NCBI GenBank assembly: GCA_947475875.1
Contig: CANJME010000012.1
Coordinates: 1 to 64,000, forward strand
Reading direction: 5' to 3'
Length of the DNA stretch: 64,000 nt
Source of the DNA: Caulobacteraceae bacterium
GTDB taxonomy: Bacteria > Pseudomonadota > Alphaproteobacteria > Caulobacterales > Caulobacteraceae
Shown here: positions 38,705 to 47,490 of the stretch, piece after piece
Layout: each line of letters starts with the position of its first letter
How positions within the stretch are numbered: position 1 is the first letter of the stretch
Made by a program: the position numbers and the translations under genes
The notes under the pieces: model-generated
Seen by the model: only the letters and a program-made list of their open reading frames with translations
Database searches by the model: none
What the model was told of the DNA's origin: nothing

Positions 38705-39303
38705 TGAGCACGATCGAATTCATCTTCGACTTTGGCAGCCCCAACGCCTACCTGTCGTGGAAGGTGCTGCCCGAGATCGCCGCCCGAACCGGCGCCGCCG
38801 TCAGTCTGACGCCATGTCTGCTCGGCGGCATCTTCAAGGCGACCAACAACCGCTCGCCGATGGAGGCGTTCGGCGAGGTGCGCGGCAAGCTGGACTATGA
38901 GCGGCTGGAGACCCAGAGGTTCGTGAAGAAGCACGGCCTGAGCAGTTTCCGCTTCAATCCGCACTTCCCGGTCAACACGTTGCTGATCATGCGCGGCCTG
39001 ATCGCCGCCCGCCACGCCAGCGTCGAAGGACCCTACGTCGCCGCCGTCCAGGCCGCCATGTGGGAGACCGGCGAGAAGATGGACGATCCAGAAGTCGTCG
39101 CCCGCGTGCTCTCAGCCGCCGGCCTCGACGCGGCCGCTCTCATCGCCGCGACTTCAGACCCGGACGTGAAAGCCGAACTGGTCGCCAATACGGAATCCGC
39201 CGTCGCGCATGGTGTCTTCGGTATCCCGACCTTCTTCGTCGGCGGTGAGATGTTCTTCGGCAAGGACCGCCTGGGCCAGGTGGAGGAAGCGGCATCGCTC
39301 TAA
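38704..39303 (+). CDS. 2-hydroxychromene-2-carboxylate isomerase-like (DsbA/kappa-GST family)
   Basis: A 199-residue thioredoxin-fold protein of the kappa-class glutathione transferase group. The family opening is 'IEFIFDFGSPNAYLSW', with the catalytic Ser in FGSPNAY. Other landmarks are 'LLGGIFKATNN' and 'HGVFGIPTFFVGGEMFFGKDRL'. HCCA isomerase acts with glutathione in naphthalene breakdown, but most genomic members have unknown substrates. Coupled to the SDR by TGATG; no ring-cleavage dioxygenase is nearby, so an aromatic pathway is not supported. Confidence 0.85.
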   Translation: MSTIEFIFDFGSPNAYLSWKVLPEIAARTGAAVSLTPCLLGGIFKATNNRSPMEAFGEVRGKLDYERLETQRFVKKHGLSSFRFNPHFPVNTLLIMRGLIAARHASVEGPYVAAVQAAMWETGEKMDDPEVVARVLSAAGLDAAALIAATSDPDVKAELVANTESAVAHGVFGIPTFFVGGEMFFGKDRLGQVEEAASL

Positions 39304-39369
39304 AGGGTTCTGGACGATGCGCGCCGCAAGGCGCAAAACCTGCGGTCTGACCATCCTGGGGAGGAGATC

Positions 39370-40548
39370 ATGAAGACCGTCACCCTGGCGCTCGCCGCCG
39401 GCGCCGCCCTTGCCGCACTCAGCGCCGTTGTCTGGGCCCAGCCACCGGCGGCCCCGCCCGCCGCGGCGCCGGCTACGCCGCCCGCGCCGATCGACTATTC
39501 CAAACCCGAGACCTGGCTCTGCCGGCCGGGCATGACCACCGGCGCCTGCGCTTCGGATCAGTCGGCCACTGAGGTCGCCCCCGACGGGTCGGTGAAACCC
39601 GCCATCTTCGCGCGCCCGGCCAATCCGCCATTGGACTGCTTCTATGTCTATCCGACCGCCTCGGAGGATCAGACGCCCAATAGCGACATGATCGCGGGCC
39701 GCGAGGTCACCGTCACCACCGGCCAGTTCGGCCGCTATGGGGCGGTCTGCCGCCAGTTCGCACCGCTCTATCGCTCCGTGACCCTGGCGGCGCTCAGCAT
39801 CAGCCGGCAAGGCGGCGCGATGGCGGGCGTCGACCGCAACCTGAACTACAACGACGTCAAGGATGCGTGGAACTATTACCTGCAGCACGACAATGGCGGC
39901 CGGCCCGTCCTGATCGTCGGCCACAGCCAGGGAGCGGGCCTGATCACCCGGCTGGTGCGCGAGGAAATCGAGGGCAAACCGGTTCAAGCCCGCATTGTCG
40001 CGGTGCATCAGCTGGGCACCACGGTCCAGGTTCCGCCAGGCAAGGACGTCGGCGGCACTTATCAGTCCATGCCGCTCTGCCGTCGGTCCGACCAATCGGG
40101 CTGCATCGTGGTCTATTCCTCCTTCAACGCAGCGCGCCCGCCGTCGGTGACCCCGCCCTCGCGTTTTGCCCGCGCAGTGCCGCCCACGGTGGCCAGCTGC
40201 ACCAATCCGGCCGCGCTCGCCGGCGGCAAGGCGCCGCTCGATCTCTATCAGGGCCGTGGCACGATCATGGGGGCCAAGACCGCGGTGACCACGCCCTATG
40301 TCCGCCTGCCCGGCGCGGTGACCGGCGAGTGCGTGACCAAGGGCGAGTACACCTATCTCGAGGTGACCGAGACACCGGGTCCCGCGGGCGGGCGGGTGGT
40401 GACCCTGGGCGGCAATGTAAACCTGCCGGGCGGCGGCGGTCCTGATCCGACCTGGGGCATGCACAACGGCGACATGTCTATCCCGATCGGCAATCTCGTG
40501 GCCCTGGCCCAGACCCAGTACCAGGCCTGGGCGCGGGCCCGACGCTAA
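39370..40548 (+). CDS. Exported DUF3089 (alpha/beta hydrolase-like) protein
   Basis: A 392-residue secreted protein. The signal peptide (TLALAAGAALAALSAVVWAQ) is followed by a Pro/Ala linker and a DUF3089 domain: 'DCFYVYPTASEDQTPNSDM' and the nucleophile elbow 'LIVGHSQGAGLI'. Cysteines are numerous (for example PLCRRSDQSGC), fitting an oxidising compartment. Hydrolase activity is likely from GHSQG, substrate unknown. GGAGGAG precedes the ATG. It converges with the M3 peptidase, the stops overlapping by 4 bases. Confidence 0.82.
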   Translation: MKTVTLALAAGAALAALSAVVWAQPPAAPPAAAPATPPAPIDYSKPETWLCRPGMTTGACASDQSATEVAPDGSVKPAIFARPANPPLDCFYVYPTASEDQTPNSDMIAGREVTVTTGQFGRYGAVCRQFAPLYRSVTLAALSISRQGGAMAGVDRNLNYNDVKDAWNYYLQHDNGGRPVLIVGHSQGAGLITRLVREEIEGKPVQARIVAVHQLGTTVQVPPGKDVGGTYQSMPLCRRSDQSGCIVVYSSFNAARPPSVTPPSRFARAVPPTVASCTNPAALAGGKAPLDLYQGRGTIMGAKTAVTTPYVRLPGAVTGECVTKGEYTYLEVTETPGPAGGRVVTLGGNVNLPGGGGPDPTWGMHNGDMSIPIGNLVALAQTQYQAWARARR

Positions 40549-42650
40549 ACCGGGAAGCCCCGCTTGCGCATCAGTGCGGCGGGGTCAGGATCGCGGCCAC
40601 GGAAATCGCGGAACTGCTGGGCCGGCTCGATGCTGTTGCCGCGTGACAGGATGGTGCGGCGCAGGCGATCGGCGGTGGCCTTGTCGAAGAACCCTCCGGG
40701 CGCCGCCCCGAAGGCCTCGGCGCAGTCGGCGGTTAGAACATCGGCCCACAGATAGCTGTAGTAACCGGCCGAATAGCCGTCGGACGAGAAAACGTGCCCG
40801 AACTGCGGCGTTCTGTGCCGCATGACGATTTCCCGGGGCATGTTCAGTTTCGCGAGTTCCGTGCGCTCGAACGCGTCCGGATCGATGGTTACATCGCCCG
40901 CCAGATGCAGCTTCATGTCGATCAGGGCGCTGGCCAGGAACTCGACCGTATCGAAGCCCTGGTTGAATTTTTCCGCCTTCTTGATCTTGTCGACCAGCGC
41001 CGTCGGGATCGGCCGGCCGGTCTGATAGTGCAGGGCGAACCGGTTGAGCACCTGGCGCGTCGGCAGCCAGTGTTCGTTCAACTGGCTCGGGAACTCGACA
41101 TAGTCGCGCTGCACCGCCGTGCCCGACAGCGAGGGATAGTTCACGGCAGACAGCATGCCATGCACAGCGTGGCCGAATTCGTGGAACAGGGTGGTGGCGT
41201 CATCCCATGAGATCAGCACCGGCTGGCCCGCCGCGCCCTCGACGAAGTTGCAGTTGTTGGAGACCACCGCGACGATCGGCCCTTCGAACTTCTCCTGGCT
41301 GCGGTACTGGTTCATCCAGGCCCCGGAGCGCTTGCCGCCCCGGGCGAAGGGATCGAAGTACCAGACGCCAACTTGCGCGCCCGCGCCGTTCCTGACCTCC
41401 CAGGTGCGGACATCGGGATGGTGGACCGGGATATCGTGGACCTGGGCGAAGGTCAGCCCGTGCAGCTGGCCGGCGGTCCAGAACATCGCCTCGCGCATCT
41501 TTTCCAGCTGCATGTAGGGCCGGGCTTCGTTGAGATCGAGGTCGTACTTCGCCGCCCGCACCTTCTCGGCGTAGAAGCGATAGTCCCAGGGCTCGATGGT
41601 GATCCGCGCGCCTTCGCGGTTGGCGATGGCTTGCATGTCGGCCACCTCTTCATGCACGCGCTGCACGGCCGGGCCCCAGACTTTTTCCATCAGCGCCATG
41701 GCCGCTTCCGGCGTTTTGGCCATGGCATCGTCGAGGCGCCAGTGGGCGTGTGTCGCAAAGCCCTTCAGCCTGGCCCGCTCGACCCGTAACTTGAGGATGT
41801 CGCGGATGATGGCGTTGTTGTCGTGGGCGCCACCGTTGTCGCCGCGGTTCACGAACTTGCGCCAGATCCGTTCGCGGGAGGCCCGGTCTGTCGCGTAGGA
41901 CAGATAAGGCTCGACGCTGGAGCGGGTGTTGACGATGGCGCCCGCGGCCGAAAGTTTGCGCTCAACCGCCGAGGCCTTGGCCGCGTCGACGACTGAGGGC
42001 GGCAGGCCGGCCATCTGGGCCGTGGTGACTTCGCTGAAGGTTTCCTCGTCGGCCAGCAGGTTTTCATTGAAGCGGTTGAACAGGGTGGAAAGCTGCTGGT
42101 TAATCGCCACCACCCGCGCTCTCGCGGCGGGCGCAAGGCCCGCGCCGGCCCGGTCGAAAGTCTTCCAGTAGAACCAGGCCAGGCGCTGTTGTTCGGGCGT
42201 CAGGCCGGCGGTCTGGCGCGTCGCATAGACCGCCTTGACCCGCTCATAGAGCGCAGGGTTCTGGTTGACGGCGTCGTAGTGGGCCGAAAGCTTGGGATCG
42301 AGTTCCTTTTCCACGTCACGGAACTCCGGCGTCGACAGCGTGCCGGAAAAGACGCCGTAGACGGTGGTCGCCCGGTCGAGCGCCCGGCCCGAGCGCTCAA
42401 GCGGCGCCAGGGTATTGGCGAAATTGGGCGGGCGCTTGTCGGCGAGGATAGCTGTGATCTCCCGGTCGTGCTCGGCGATGGCCGCCTCGATGGCCGGCCT
42501 GAAATCGGCGACCCTGACCTTGTCGAAGGCCGCAACCCCGCCGTGGGGTCCCGTCCATTTGGCCAGGACCGGGTTGCCGACTTGCGCACCAGCCACGCCC
42601 GGAAGGACCGTCGCGGCCGCTCCCGCGGCCAGAAAGGTTCGTCTTTGCAC
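40545..42650 (-). CDS. M3-family metallopeptidase, exported dipeptidyl carboxypeptidase (Dcp-like)
   Basis: Zinc peptidase of about 701 residues. The HEFGH motif at 490-494, with Glu supplied by the downstream 'DYVEFPSQLNEHW', marks family M3. The overall length and 'GYSAGYYSYLWADV' fit peptidyl-dipeptidase Dcp. The N-terminus 'QRRTFLAAGAAATVLPGVAGAQ' (cut here for length: RRTFLAAGA) is a Tat-type signal, so the enzyme is exported. I chose the GTG at 42648-42650, which has AGGGGAG about 10 bases upstream. An ATG at 42690-42692 would lengthen the leader. It diverges from the copper monooxygenase gene. Confidence 0.9.
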   Translation of the reverse strand: MQRRTFLAAGAAATVLPGVAGAQVGNPVLAKWTGPHGGVAAFDKVRVADFRPAIEAAIAEHDREITAILADKRPPNFANTLAPLERSGRALDRATTVYGVFSGTLSTPEFRDVEKELDPKLSAHYDAVNQNPALYERVKAVYATRQTAGLTPEQQRLAWFYWKTFDRAGAGLAPAARARVVAINQQLSTLFNRFNENLLADEETFSEVTTAQMAGLPPSVVDAAKASAVERKLSAAGAIVNTRSSVEPYLSYATDRASRERIWRKFVNRGDNGGAHDNNAIIRDILKLRVERARLKGFATHAHWRLDDAMAKTPEAAMALMEKVWGPAVQRVHEEVADMQAIANREGARITIEPWDYRFYAEKVRAAKYDLDLNEARPYMQLEKMREAMFWTAGQLHGLTFAQVHDIPVHHPDVRTWEVRNGAGAQVGVWYFDPFARGGKRSGAWMNQYRSQEKFEGPIVAVVSNNCNFVEGAAGQPVLISWDDATTLFHEFGHAVHGMLSAVNYPSLSGTAVQRDYVEFPSQLNEHWLPTRQVLNRFALHYQTGRPIPTALVDKIKKAEKFNQGFDTVEFLASALIDMKLHLAGDVTIDPDAFERTELAKLNMPREIVMRHRTPQFGHVFSSDGYSAGYYSYLWADVLTADCAEAFGAAPGGFFDKATADRLRRTILSRGNSIEPAQQFRDFRGRDPDPAALMRKRGFPV

Positions 42651-42749
42651 CGGCAGTTCTCCCCTCGGACGGGCGTTCGCCCCAGGGCCCATTGAGCCCG
42701 CAAACCAGTCGGACGGCAACAGCCGGCGGACCATTCCAACGGGCAAGGC

Positions 42750-42763
42750 TTGATCCAGATCAA
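42750..42763. promoter_or_regulatory. FNR/FixK-type box
   Basis: TTGATCCAGATCAA is an exact match to the TTGAT-N4-ATCAA dyad bound by FNR, FixK and Anr. Its centre is 75 bases upstream of the copper-monooxygenase ATG. If used as a class II activator site (-41.5), transcription would start near 42798. It is about 106 bases from the M3 peptidase start on the other side. Confidence 0.65.
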
Positions 42764-42831
42764 TGCCCGTCGCGCGCATGCGGGGGGAGATTTCGGACCA
42801 GACGGCCGATACGCGGCCGAAGGAGAAGACC

Positions 42832-44832
42832 ATGAAACGCGAGCGCCTGCTGGCCGCATCGGCCGTCGCATTGTTGGTTGGGATCTGGGGCATGGGTGGA
42901 GGCGCGAGTATCGCCTCGGCCGCCGCCGGCCAGAAAGTCGATAACTTCGAACTGACTGACCAGAACCTTTTGGGCCACAGCCTCTATTCGATGGCCGACG
43001 CCAGGGCGATCGTGTTGATCACCCAGGGCAACGGCTGCCCGGTCGTGCGCAACAACGCCATCGCCTACAACGCCCTGAAGGCCGCCTACGCCGGCAAGGG
43101 TGTCGAGTTCTTCATGCTCAACGCCAACAGCCAGGACAGCCGTGAGGACATCCTGAAGGAGGCCGCCGAGTTCCATTACGACTTCCGCATTTTGCAGGAC
43201 CTCAACCAGCTGGTCGGCGAGCAACTCAATCTTGAGCGCACCGGCGAGGTCATCATCATCGACCCCAAGACCTGGAACATTGTCTTCCGCGGTCCGATCG
43301 ATGATCGCGTCACCTATGAGCGCCAGAAGACCGCGCCCACCAAGACCTACGCCAAGGACGCCCTCGACACCTTCCTGGCGGGACGGCCGATCCGCACGGC
43401 TCGCGTCGACGCGCCCGGCTGCCTGATCAATTTCCTTGAAGCGAAAACCGACGCGGCGAAGATTTCCTACGTCAAGGATATCGCCCCGATCATCCAGGAA
43501 AAGTGCATCTCCTGCCACCAGCAGGGTGGCATTGGTCCCATGACACTGGTCAACTACAACGACATCAAGGGCCATTCGCTGATGATCCGCGAGGTGGTCC
43601 GCACGCGGCGCATGCCGCCGTTCCACGTCGATCCGCGCATCGGCAAGTTCCATGACGACAAGTCGCTGTCGGCCGATCAGGTCAAGACCCTGGTCCACTG
43701 GATTGAGGCTGGCGCGCCGCGCGGCACGGGGATTGACCCCCTTGCCAGCCATCAGTTCGCGGCCGCCGAGTGGCCTCTGGGTACGCCCGACGTGGTGCTG
43801 AACATCCCGGCCTACACCATTCCGGCCAACGGCATCGTCGACTACCAGAACCCGTGGGCCGCCATGCCCGAGGGCGTGGGCGACCGCTGGCTGCGCGCCT
43901 CGACGATCAAGATCGATGAACGCCAGGCCGTGCACCATGTGCTCACCGGCTATCTGAGCAAGGTCCCCAACGGGCCCAACACCCGGGGCGGCGGCCTCGG
44001 CGGCCCCTCGGTGGGCGGATATGCCGTCGGCGCCGAATCCACCGTCATGCCGGCCGATACCGGCACCTTCCTCGCCAAGGGCGGCGCCGTCGGCTTCCAG
44101 ATGCACTATTCGCCGTTCGGCAAGGAAGTGACCGACCACACCAGGGTCGGGCTCTATTTCTACAAGGAAGGCGAGGTCCCGACCCGGGTGATGCACAACT
44201 CGGTGATTATCGACAATACCTTCCAGATCCCGGCCAACGATCCGAACTGGGAGGACGTGGCCTATGTCACCTTCCCCAAGGACGCCAAGCTGTTCACCGC
44301 CTTCCCCCACGCCCACTACCGCGGCCGCTCGTCGATGCTGGAAATCCAGTATCCGGACGGCCGGCGCGAGACCCTGCTGGCCATGCCGCATTATGACTTC
44401 AACTGGCAGGGCGCCTACGAGTTCGAGCACCCGATCGACATTCCGGCCAGCTCGAAGCTGATCGCGCACTTCACCTATGACAATTCCAAGCGCAATCCGG
44501 CCAATCCAGACCCGAACAGGGTCACCGGCTGGGGCGAGCAGTCCTTCGATGAAATGTTCTACATGGCCTACACCTACACTTGGAACGACGAGACTTCGGC
44601 GCACCCGGTCACCTATGACACCCAGCTTGCCGCCAGCCGCACCTTCGGCGTCCTGGACAAGAACGTGTCGGGCAAGATCGAGGCGTCGGAACTCAACGGC
44701 CGACAGTTCGCCGCGCTCAGGCCGATGTTCGCCATGTTCGACCGCAACGGCGACGGCGGCCTGGACCCCGCCGAACTCGCCGCGGCCACGGCCGCGCCCC
44801 GGAGAGCAGCCGGGAGTGCGGACGCGGGCTAG
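42832..44832 (+). CDS. Four-domain redoxin / cytochrome c / type II copper monooxygenase / EF-hand protein
   Basis: Periplasmic 666-residue protein with a signal peptide ending near 30. Residues 34-185: redoxin fold with a single Cys69 (GNGCPVVR) and 'ANSQDSREDI'; Cys197 follows. Residues about 210-300: heme c site CISCH (225-229) with 'RTRRMPPFHVDPRIGKF'. Residues about 315-600: copper type II ascorbate-dependent monooxygenase-like, with His368-His369, His425 (MHYSPFG), His493/His495 (PHAHYRG) and Met575 (FDEMF) as plausible CuH and CuM ligands. C-terminus: two EF-hands, 609-621 and 637-649. Redoxin-cytochrome-copper chains are known from Planctomycetes and Acidobacteria; substrate is unknown. 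AAGGAG precedes the ATG. An FNR/FixK box is upstream. Confidence 0.85.
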   Translation: MKRERLLAASAVALLVGIWGMGGGASIASAAAGQKVDNFELTDQNLLGHSLYSMADARAIVLITQGNGCPVVRNNAIAYNALKAAYAGKGVEFFMLNANSQDSREDILKEAAEFHYDFRILQDLNQLVGEQLNLERTGEVIIIDPKTWNIVFRGPIDDRVTYERQKTAPTKTYAKDALDTFLAGRPIRTARVDAPGCLINFLEAKTDAAKISYVKDIAPIIQEKCISCHQQGGIGPMTLVNYNDIKGHSLMIREVVRTRRMPPFHVDPRIGKFHDDKSLSADQVKTLVHWIEAGAPRGTGIDPLASHQFAAAEWPLGTPDVVLNIPAYTIPANGIVDYQNPWAAMPEGVGDRWLRASTIKIDERQAVHHVLTGYLSKVPNGPNTRGGGLGGPSVGGYAVGAESTVMPADTGTFLAKGGAVGFQMHYSPFGKEVTDHTRVGLYFYKEGEVPTRVMHNSVIIDNTFQIPANDPNWEDVAYVTFPKDAKLFTAFPHAHYRGRSSMLEIQYPDGRRETLLAMPHYDFNWQGAYEFEHPIDIPASSKLIAHFTYDNSKRNPANPDPNRVTGWGEQSFDEMFYMAYTYTWNDETSAHPVTYDTQLAASRTFGVLDKNVSGKIEASELNGRQFAALRPMFAMFDRNGDGGLDPAELAAATAAPRRAAGSADAG

Positions 44833-44900
44833 GACCTAGCCCCTTTGTGGCCGCCATCGGGTCCGATAGGGGAAACCTTGTCGGACCCGATCTGGTATTC

Positions 44901-45311
44901 ATGACCCCTTCCCAGCGGCGCGAGCGCCGGGCCTTTCAGATCTGCCTCGCCGCCGCCGCCTGCGTGCCGGTGAGCGTGGGGATGTGGGGCGTGCTTTCCG
45001 GCTTCGGCGCCCCCGGGCTCTTCGCCGACAGCCAGTACCGCTATCTTTCGGCGATCCTTTTCGGCGTGGGAGTTTTCTTCTGGATCATGATCCCGGCCAT
45101 CGAGACCCACCGCTGGCCCTTCCGCATGCTCTGCGCCCTTGTGGTGCTGGGCGGTCTGGCGAGAGCCGCCACCGGACTCGGCCAGGGCCTCGAGAAGGAA
45201 GCAGCGATGGCTCTGGTCATGGAACTGGCGGTCACCCCTGCCCTCTTCTTCTGGCGCGAGCGGATTGATCGCCAGGCGTCCAGCGTGGACGAAGCCGGCG
45301 ACGCCAGCTAA
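44901..45311 (+). CDS. DUF4345-like small membrane protein
   Basis: A 136-residue inner-membrane protein with about four hydrophobic helices (for example ICLAAAACVPVSVGMWGVL, LCALVVLGGLARAATGLG). The pattern 'DSQYRYLSAILFGVGVFFW' and the spacing of helices fit the DUF4345 family, whose role is unknown. The ATG at 44901 begins a typical short basic N-terminus; an earlier in-frame GTG at 44847 is less likely. It lies 68 bp after the copper protein and 10 bp before murI. Confidence 0.7.
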   Translation: MTPSQRRERRAFQICLAAAACVPVSVGMWGVLSGFGAPGLFADSQYRYLSAILFGVGVFFWIMIPAIETHRWPFRMLCALVVLGGLARAATGLGQGLEKEAAMALVMELAVTPALFFWRERIDRQASSVDEAGDAS

Positions 45312-45321
45312 TCCGGACACC

Positions 45322-46173
45322 ATGTCGATTGGGGTTTTTGATTCCGGCGTGGGCGGACTTTCAGTGCACCGGGCGCTGGTGCGCAAGCTGCCGGCCGCCG
45401 ACTTCATCTATCTGGGCGATCAGGCCAATGCCCCCTATGGCGGCAAGAGCGGCGAAGAAATTGTCGAACTGACCAAAGCCGGCTGCGTACGCCTGTTCGA
45501 CGAGGGCGCGAGCCTGATCGTGCTCGCCTGCAATACCGCCTCCGCCATCGCCCTTCGCCGCCTGCAGCAGACCTGGCTGCCGGGCTATCGCAAGAGCCTC
45601 AGCCGGCCGGTCAATGTGCTGGGCATTATCGTGCCGACCATCGAGGCGGCGACCGGCCTTCCCTGGGAGCATGAGAGCGAGCGGCGCGGCGACAAGGTGG
45701 AAAAGGTCGACATCCTCGCCGTCTTCGCCACCCGGGCCACGGTCGCCTCCCGCGTCTATGAGATCGAGATCGACAAGCGCCGCCAGGACGTGGCGGTGTT
45801 TTCAGAAGCATGCCCGGGCCTGGCCCAGATGATCGAGGACGGGGCCGGGGCGGTGGACCTCGCCAAAACCATAGACGCCCATGTGAAGGCCATCACCACC
45901 CGCATCGGCCGCCCGCCCGACCGGGCGATCCTCGGCTGCACCCACTATGAACTGGTGGCCGACATCTTCCGCGCCACCCTGCCGAGAGGATGCCCGATCA
46001 TCCACCAACCGGCGGCCACGGCGGACGCGGTGGAGCGCTATCTTGAACGGCATCCGGAATATGACCCGGGAACGGGCGGCGCGCGGCGGTTCCTGACCAC
46101 AGGCGAGCCTGGCGCGCAGAACGCCTTGGTCGAAGCCTTCTGGGGCGGACCGGTGACCTTTGAGGCGGCGTAG
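45322..46173 (+). CDS. murI: Glutamate racemase
   Basis: Supplies D-glutamate for peptidoglycan. The 283-residue protein has 'IGVFDSGVGGLSV' at the N-terminus and both catalytic cysteines: 'LACNTAS' and 'LGCTHYELV'. The ATG at 45322 follows the DUF4345 stop by 10 bases. Length is normal. A terminator-like hairpin follows the stop by 12 bases. Confidence 0.95.
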   Translation: MSIGVFDSGVGGLSVHRALVRKLPAADFIYLGDQANAPYGGKSGEEIVELTKAGCVRLFDEGASLIVLACNTASAIALRRLQQTWLPGYRKSLSRPVNVLGIIVPTIEAATGLPWEHESERRGDKVEKVDILAVFATRATVASRVYEIEIDKRRQDVAVFSEACPGLAQMIEDGAGAVDLAKTIDAHVKAITTRIGRPPDRAILGCTHYELVADIFRATLPRGCPIIHQPAATADAVERYLERHPEYDPGTGGARRFLTTGEPGAQNALVEAFWGGPVTFEAA

Positions 46174-46185
46174 GTCTATCTAAAC

Positions 46186-46217
46186 CCGCTCATCCAGGCA
46201 TTCGCCGGGATGAGCGG
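46186..46217 (+). terminator. Terminator-like hairpin after murI
   Basis: Perfect 10-bp stem CCGCTCATCC (46186-46195) with GGATGAGCGG (46208-46217), 12-base loop, followed by AATTTGGG rather than a full T-run. It is placed between the stops of murI and the small minus-strand frame. Confidence 0.5.
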
Positions 46218-46225
46218 AATTTGGG

Positions 46226-46315
46226 TCAGAGCATCCCAAACGCGACGCCGGCCGCGATCAAAGCGAGGGCGAGCGCCAGACTCAAGATAATTTCCTTGCG
46301 AAGACCCTGGGCCAC
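46226..46315 (-). CDS. Putative 29-residue membrane peptide
   Basis: A frame from GTG (46313-46315) to TGA (46226-46228) encodes a basic N-terminus (AQGLRKEII) and one hydrophobic helix (LSLALALALIAAGVAFGML). GAGAG lies just upstream; an in-frame TTG three codons earlier is an alternative start. The composition is unlike random GC-rich DNA, and single-helix peptides of this size are known in bacteria. Expression is not shown, and it may be a chance frame. Confidence 0.4.
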   Translation of the reverse strand: MAQGLRKEIILSLALALALIAAGVAFGML

Positions 46316-46529
46316 GGCTCTCAATTCCCTCTTTCAAATCCCGAACGTTGGTGACGTGTATAACAAGGTAACTGCTTATGCAAGGCTCTCTTTAGGTTGA
46401 GCCCGCAAAAAAACTCTTCGTCACCTAGTAAGGTTGTGGCCGCAGAACAGGGTTGCAGATGCCCACGTGGTTAAGATTGATGGAAGTGTGGCCTGCGCGC
46501 CATAGCAGTGCTAGGGAAGCCCGGCGTTT
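46316..46529. other. Intergenic stretch upstream of the OxyR-type gene
   Basis: About 210 bases, less GC-rich than the surroundings, with no gene I can support. With 46174-46315 it makes up a 400-bp region between murI and the regulator, of which only the terminator, the putative peptide and the operator-like dyad can be assigned. Confidence 0.5.
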
Positions 46530-46559
46530 GATCTATTATTTTTGACATTTCGATAGATC
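46530..46559. promoter_or_regulatory. Operator-like dyad in front of the OxyR-type gene
   Basis: GATCTAT (46530-46536) and ATAGATC (46553-46559) form a perfect 7-base inverted pair, 16 bases apart. OxyR sites are built of ATAG/CTAT elements. It ends 18 bases before the chosen start, so negative autoregulation is plausible. Confidence 0.5.
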
Positions 46560-46577
46560 GGTCCTATGCGGCGCGCG

Positions 46578-47471
46578 ATGCTCCCGACCCTGCGCCAACT
46601 GCAGTACCTGACCCTGCTTTCCGAACATGGCTCGTTCAGCCGGGCGGCTGAAGCGGCGCACGTCACCCAGCCGACGCTTTCGGCCGGGGTGGCCGAACTG
46701 GAAAAGATTCTCGGAGCGCCGCTCGTCGACCGGGCGCGTTCCGGCCTGATCCTCACCGCCGCCGGCGAGGAAGTGGTCGCCCGCGCCGGCGCCATCCTGA
46801 CCCAGGCCGGCGATCTGGTCGAAGCCGCCCGCGGCGCCGCCGATCCGCTTTCGGGGCGCTTCCGGCTAGGCGTCATCCCGACCATCGCCCCCTTCCTGCT
46901 GCCCCGCGCCCTGCCCTCGCTGCGAAAGCGCTTCCCGCGCCTGCGTCTCTATCTGCGCGAGGACCAGACCCACCGCCTCACAGCCGCGCTCAGGGCCGGT
47001 CAGCTGGACGCCGCTCTCATCGCCCTGCCCTACGACATGACCGGCCTGGCCTTCGCCCACGTCGCCGACGACGAGCTTCTGGCCGCCCTGCCCGACGGTC
47101 ATCCGCTGGCGGCGCTCGCCAGCGTAACCTCCGACTGCATCGACCGCGAGGAACTGATCCTGCTGGAAGACGGCCACTGCCTGCGCGACCACGCGCTGGC
47201 CGCCTGCGGCCTCGCCCCGCCCGCGCGCCATGGCGAGGAAATCATCGCCGCCACCTCTCTGCCGACCCTGGTGCAGATGATCGGCTCGGGCCTCGGCATT
47301 TCGTTCCTGCCGGCCATGGCCGCCGAGGCGGGCCTGGCCAAGGCCGCCGGCGTTTGCGTGCGCCCCATTGGCGAAGGCCACCCGAGCCGACAGATCGTCA
47401 TCGCCTGGCGCGAAGGCTCCTCGCGCGCCGCCGAGGGCCGGCTGCTGGCCGAGGTGATGCGGGCGGCATGA
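46578..47471 (+). CDS. oxyR: OxyR-type LysR-family peroxide regulator
   Basis: LysR-family activator of 297 residues. The N-terminal winged helix is in 'TLRQLQYLTLLSEHGSFSRA' and 'VTQPTLSAGVAELEKILG'. In the effector domain, Cys201 and Cys210 ('EDGHCLRDHALAAC') have the nine-residue spacing of the peroxide-sensing Cys199 and Cys208 of E. coli OxyR. This makes peroxide sensing by disulfide formation likely. The ATG at 46578 (MLPTLRQ) is the usual OxyR start; another ATG lies four codons upstream. No catalase or peroxidase gene is next to it. dapF follows. Confidence 0.88.
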   Translation: MLPTLRQLQYLTLLSEHGSFSRAAEAAHVTQPTLSAGVAELEKILGAPLVDRARSGLILTAAGEEVVARAGAILTQAGDLVEAARGAADPLSGRFRLGVIPTIAPFLLPRALPSLRKRFPRLRLYLREDQTHRLTAALRAGQLDAALIALPYDMTGLAFAHVADDELLAALPDGHPLAALASVTSDCIDREELILLEDGHCLRDHALAACGLAPPARHGEEIIAATSLPTLVQMIGSGLGISFLPAMAAEAGLAKAAGVCVRPIGEGHPSRQIVIAWREGSSRAAEGRLLAEVMRAA

Positions 47472-47490
47472 TGCGCTATAGCCCTGCTCC

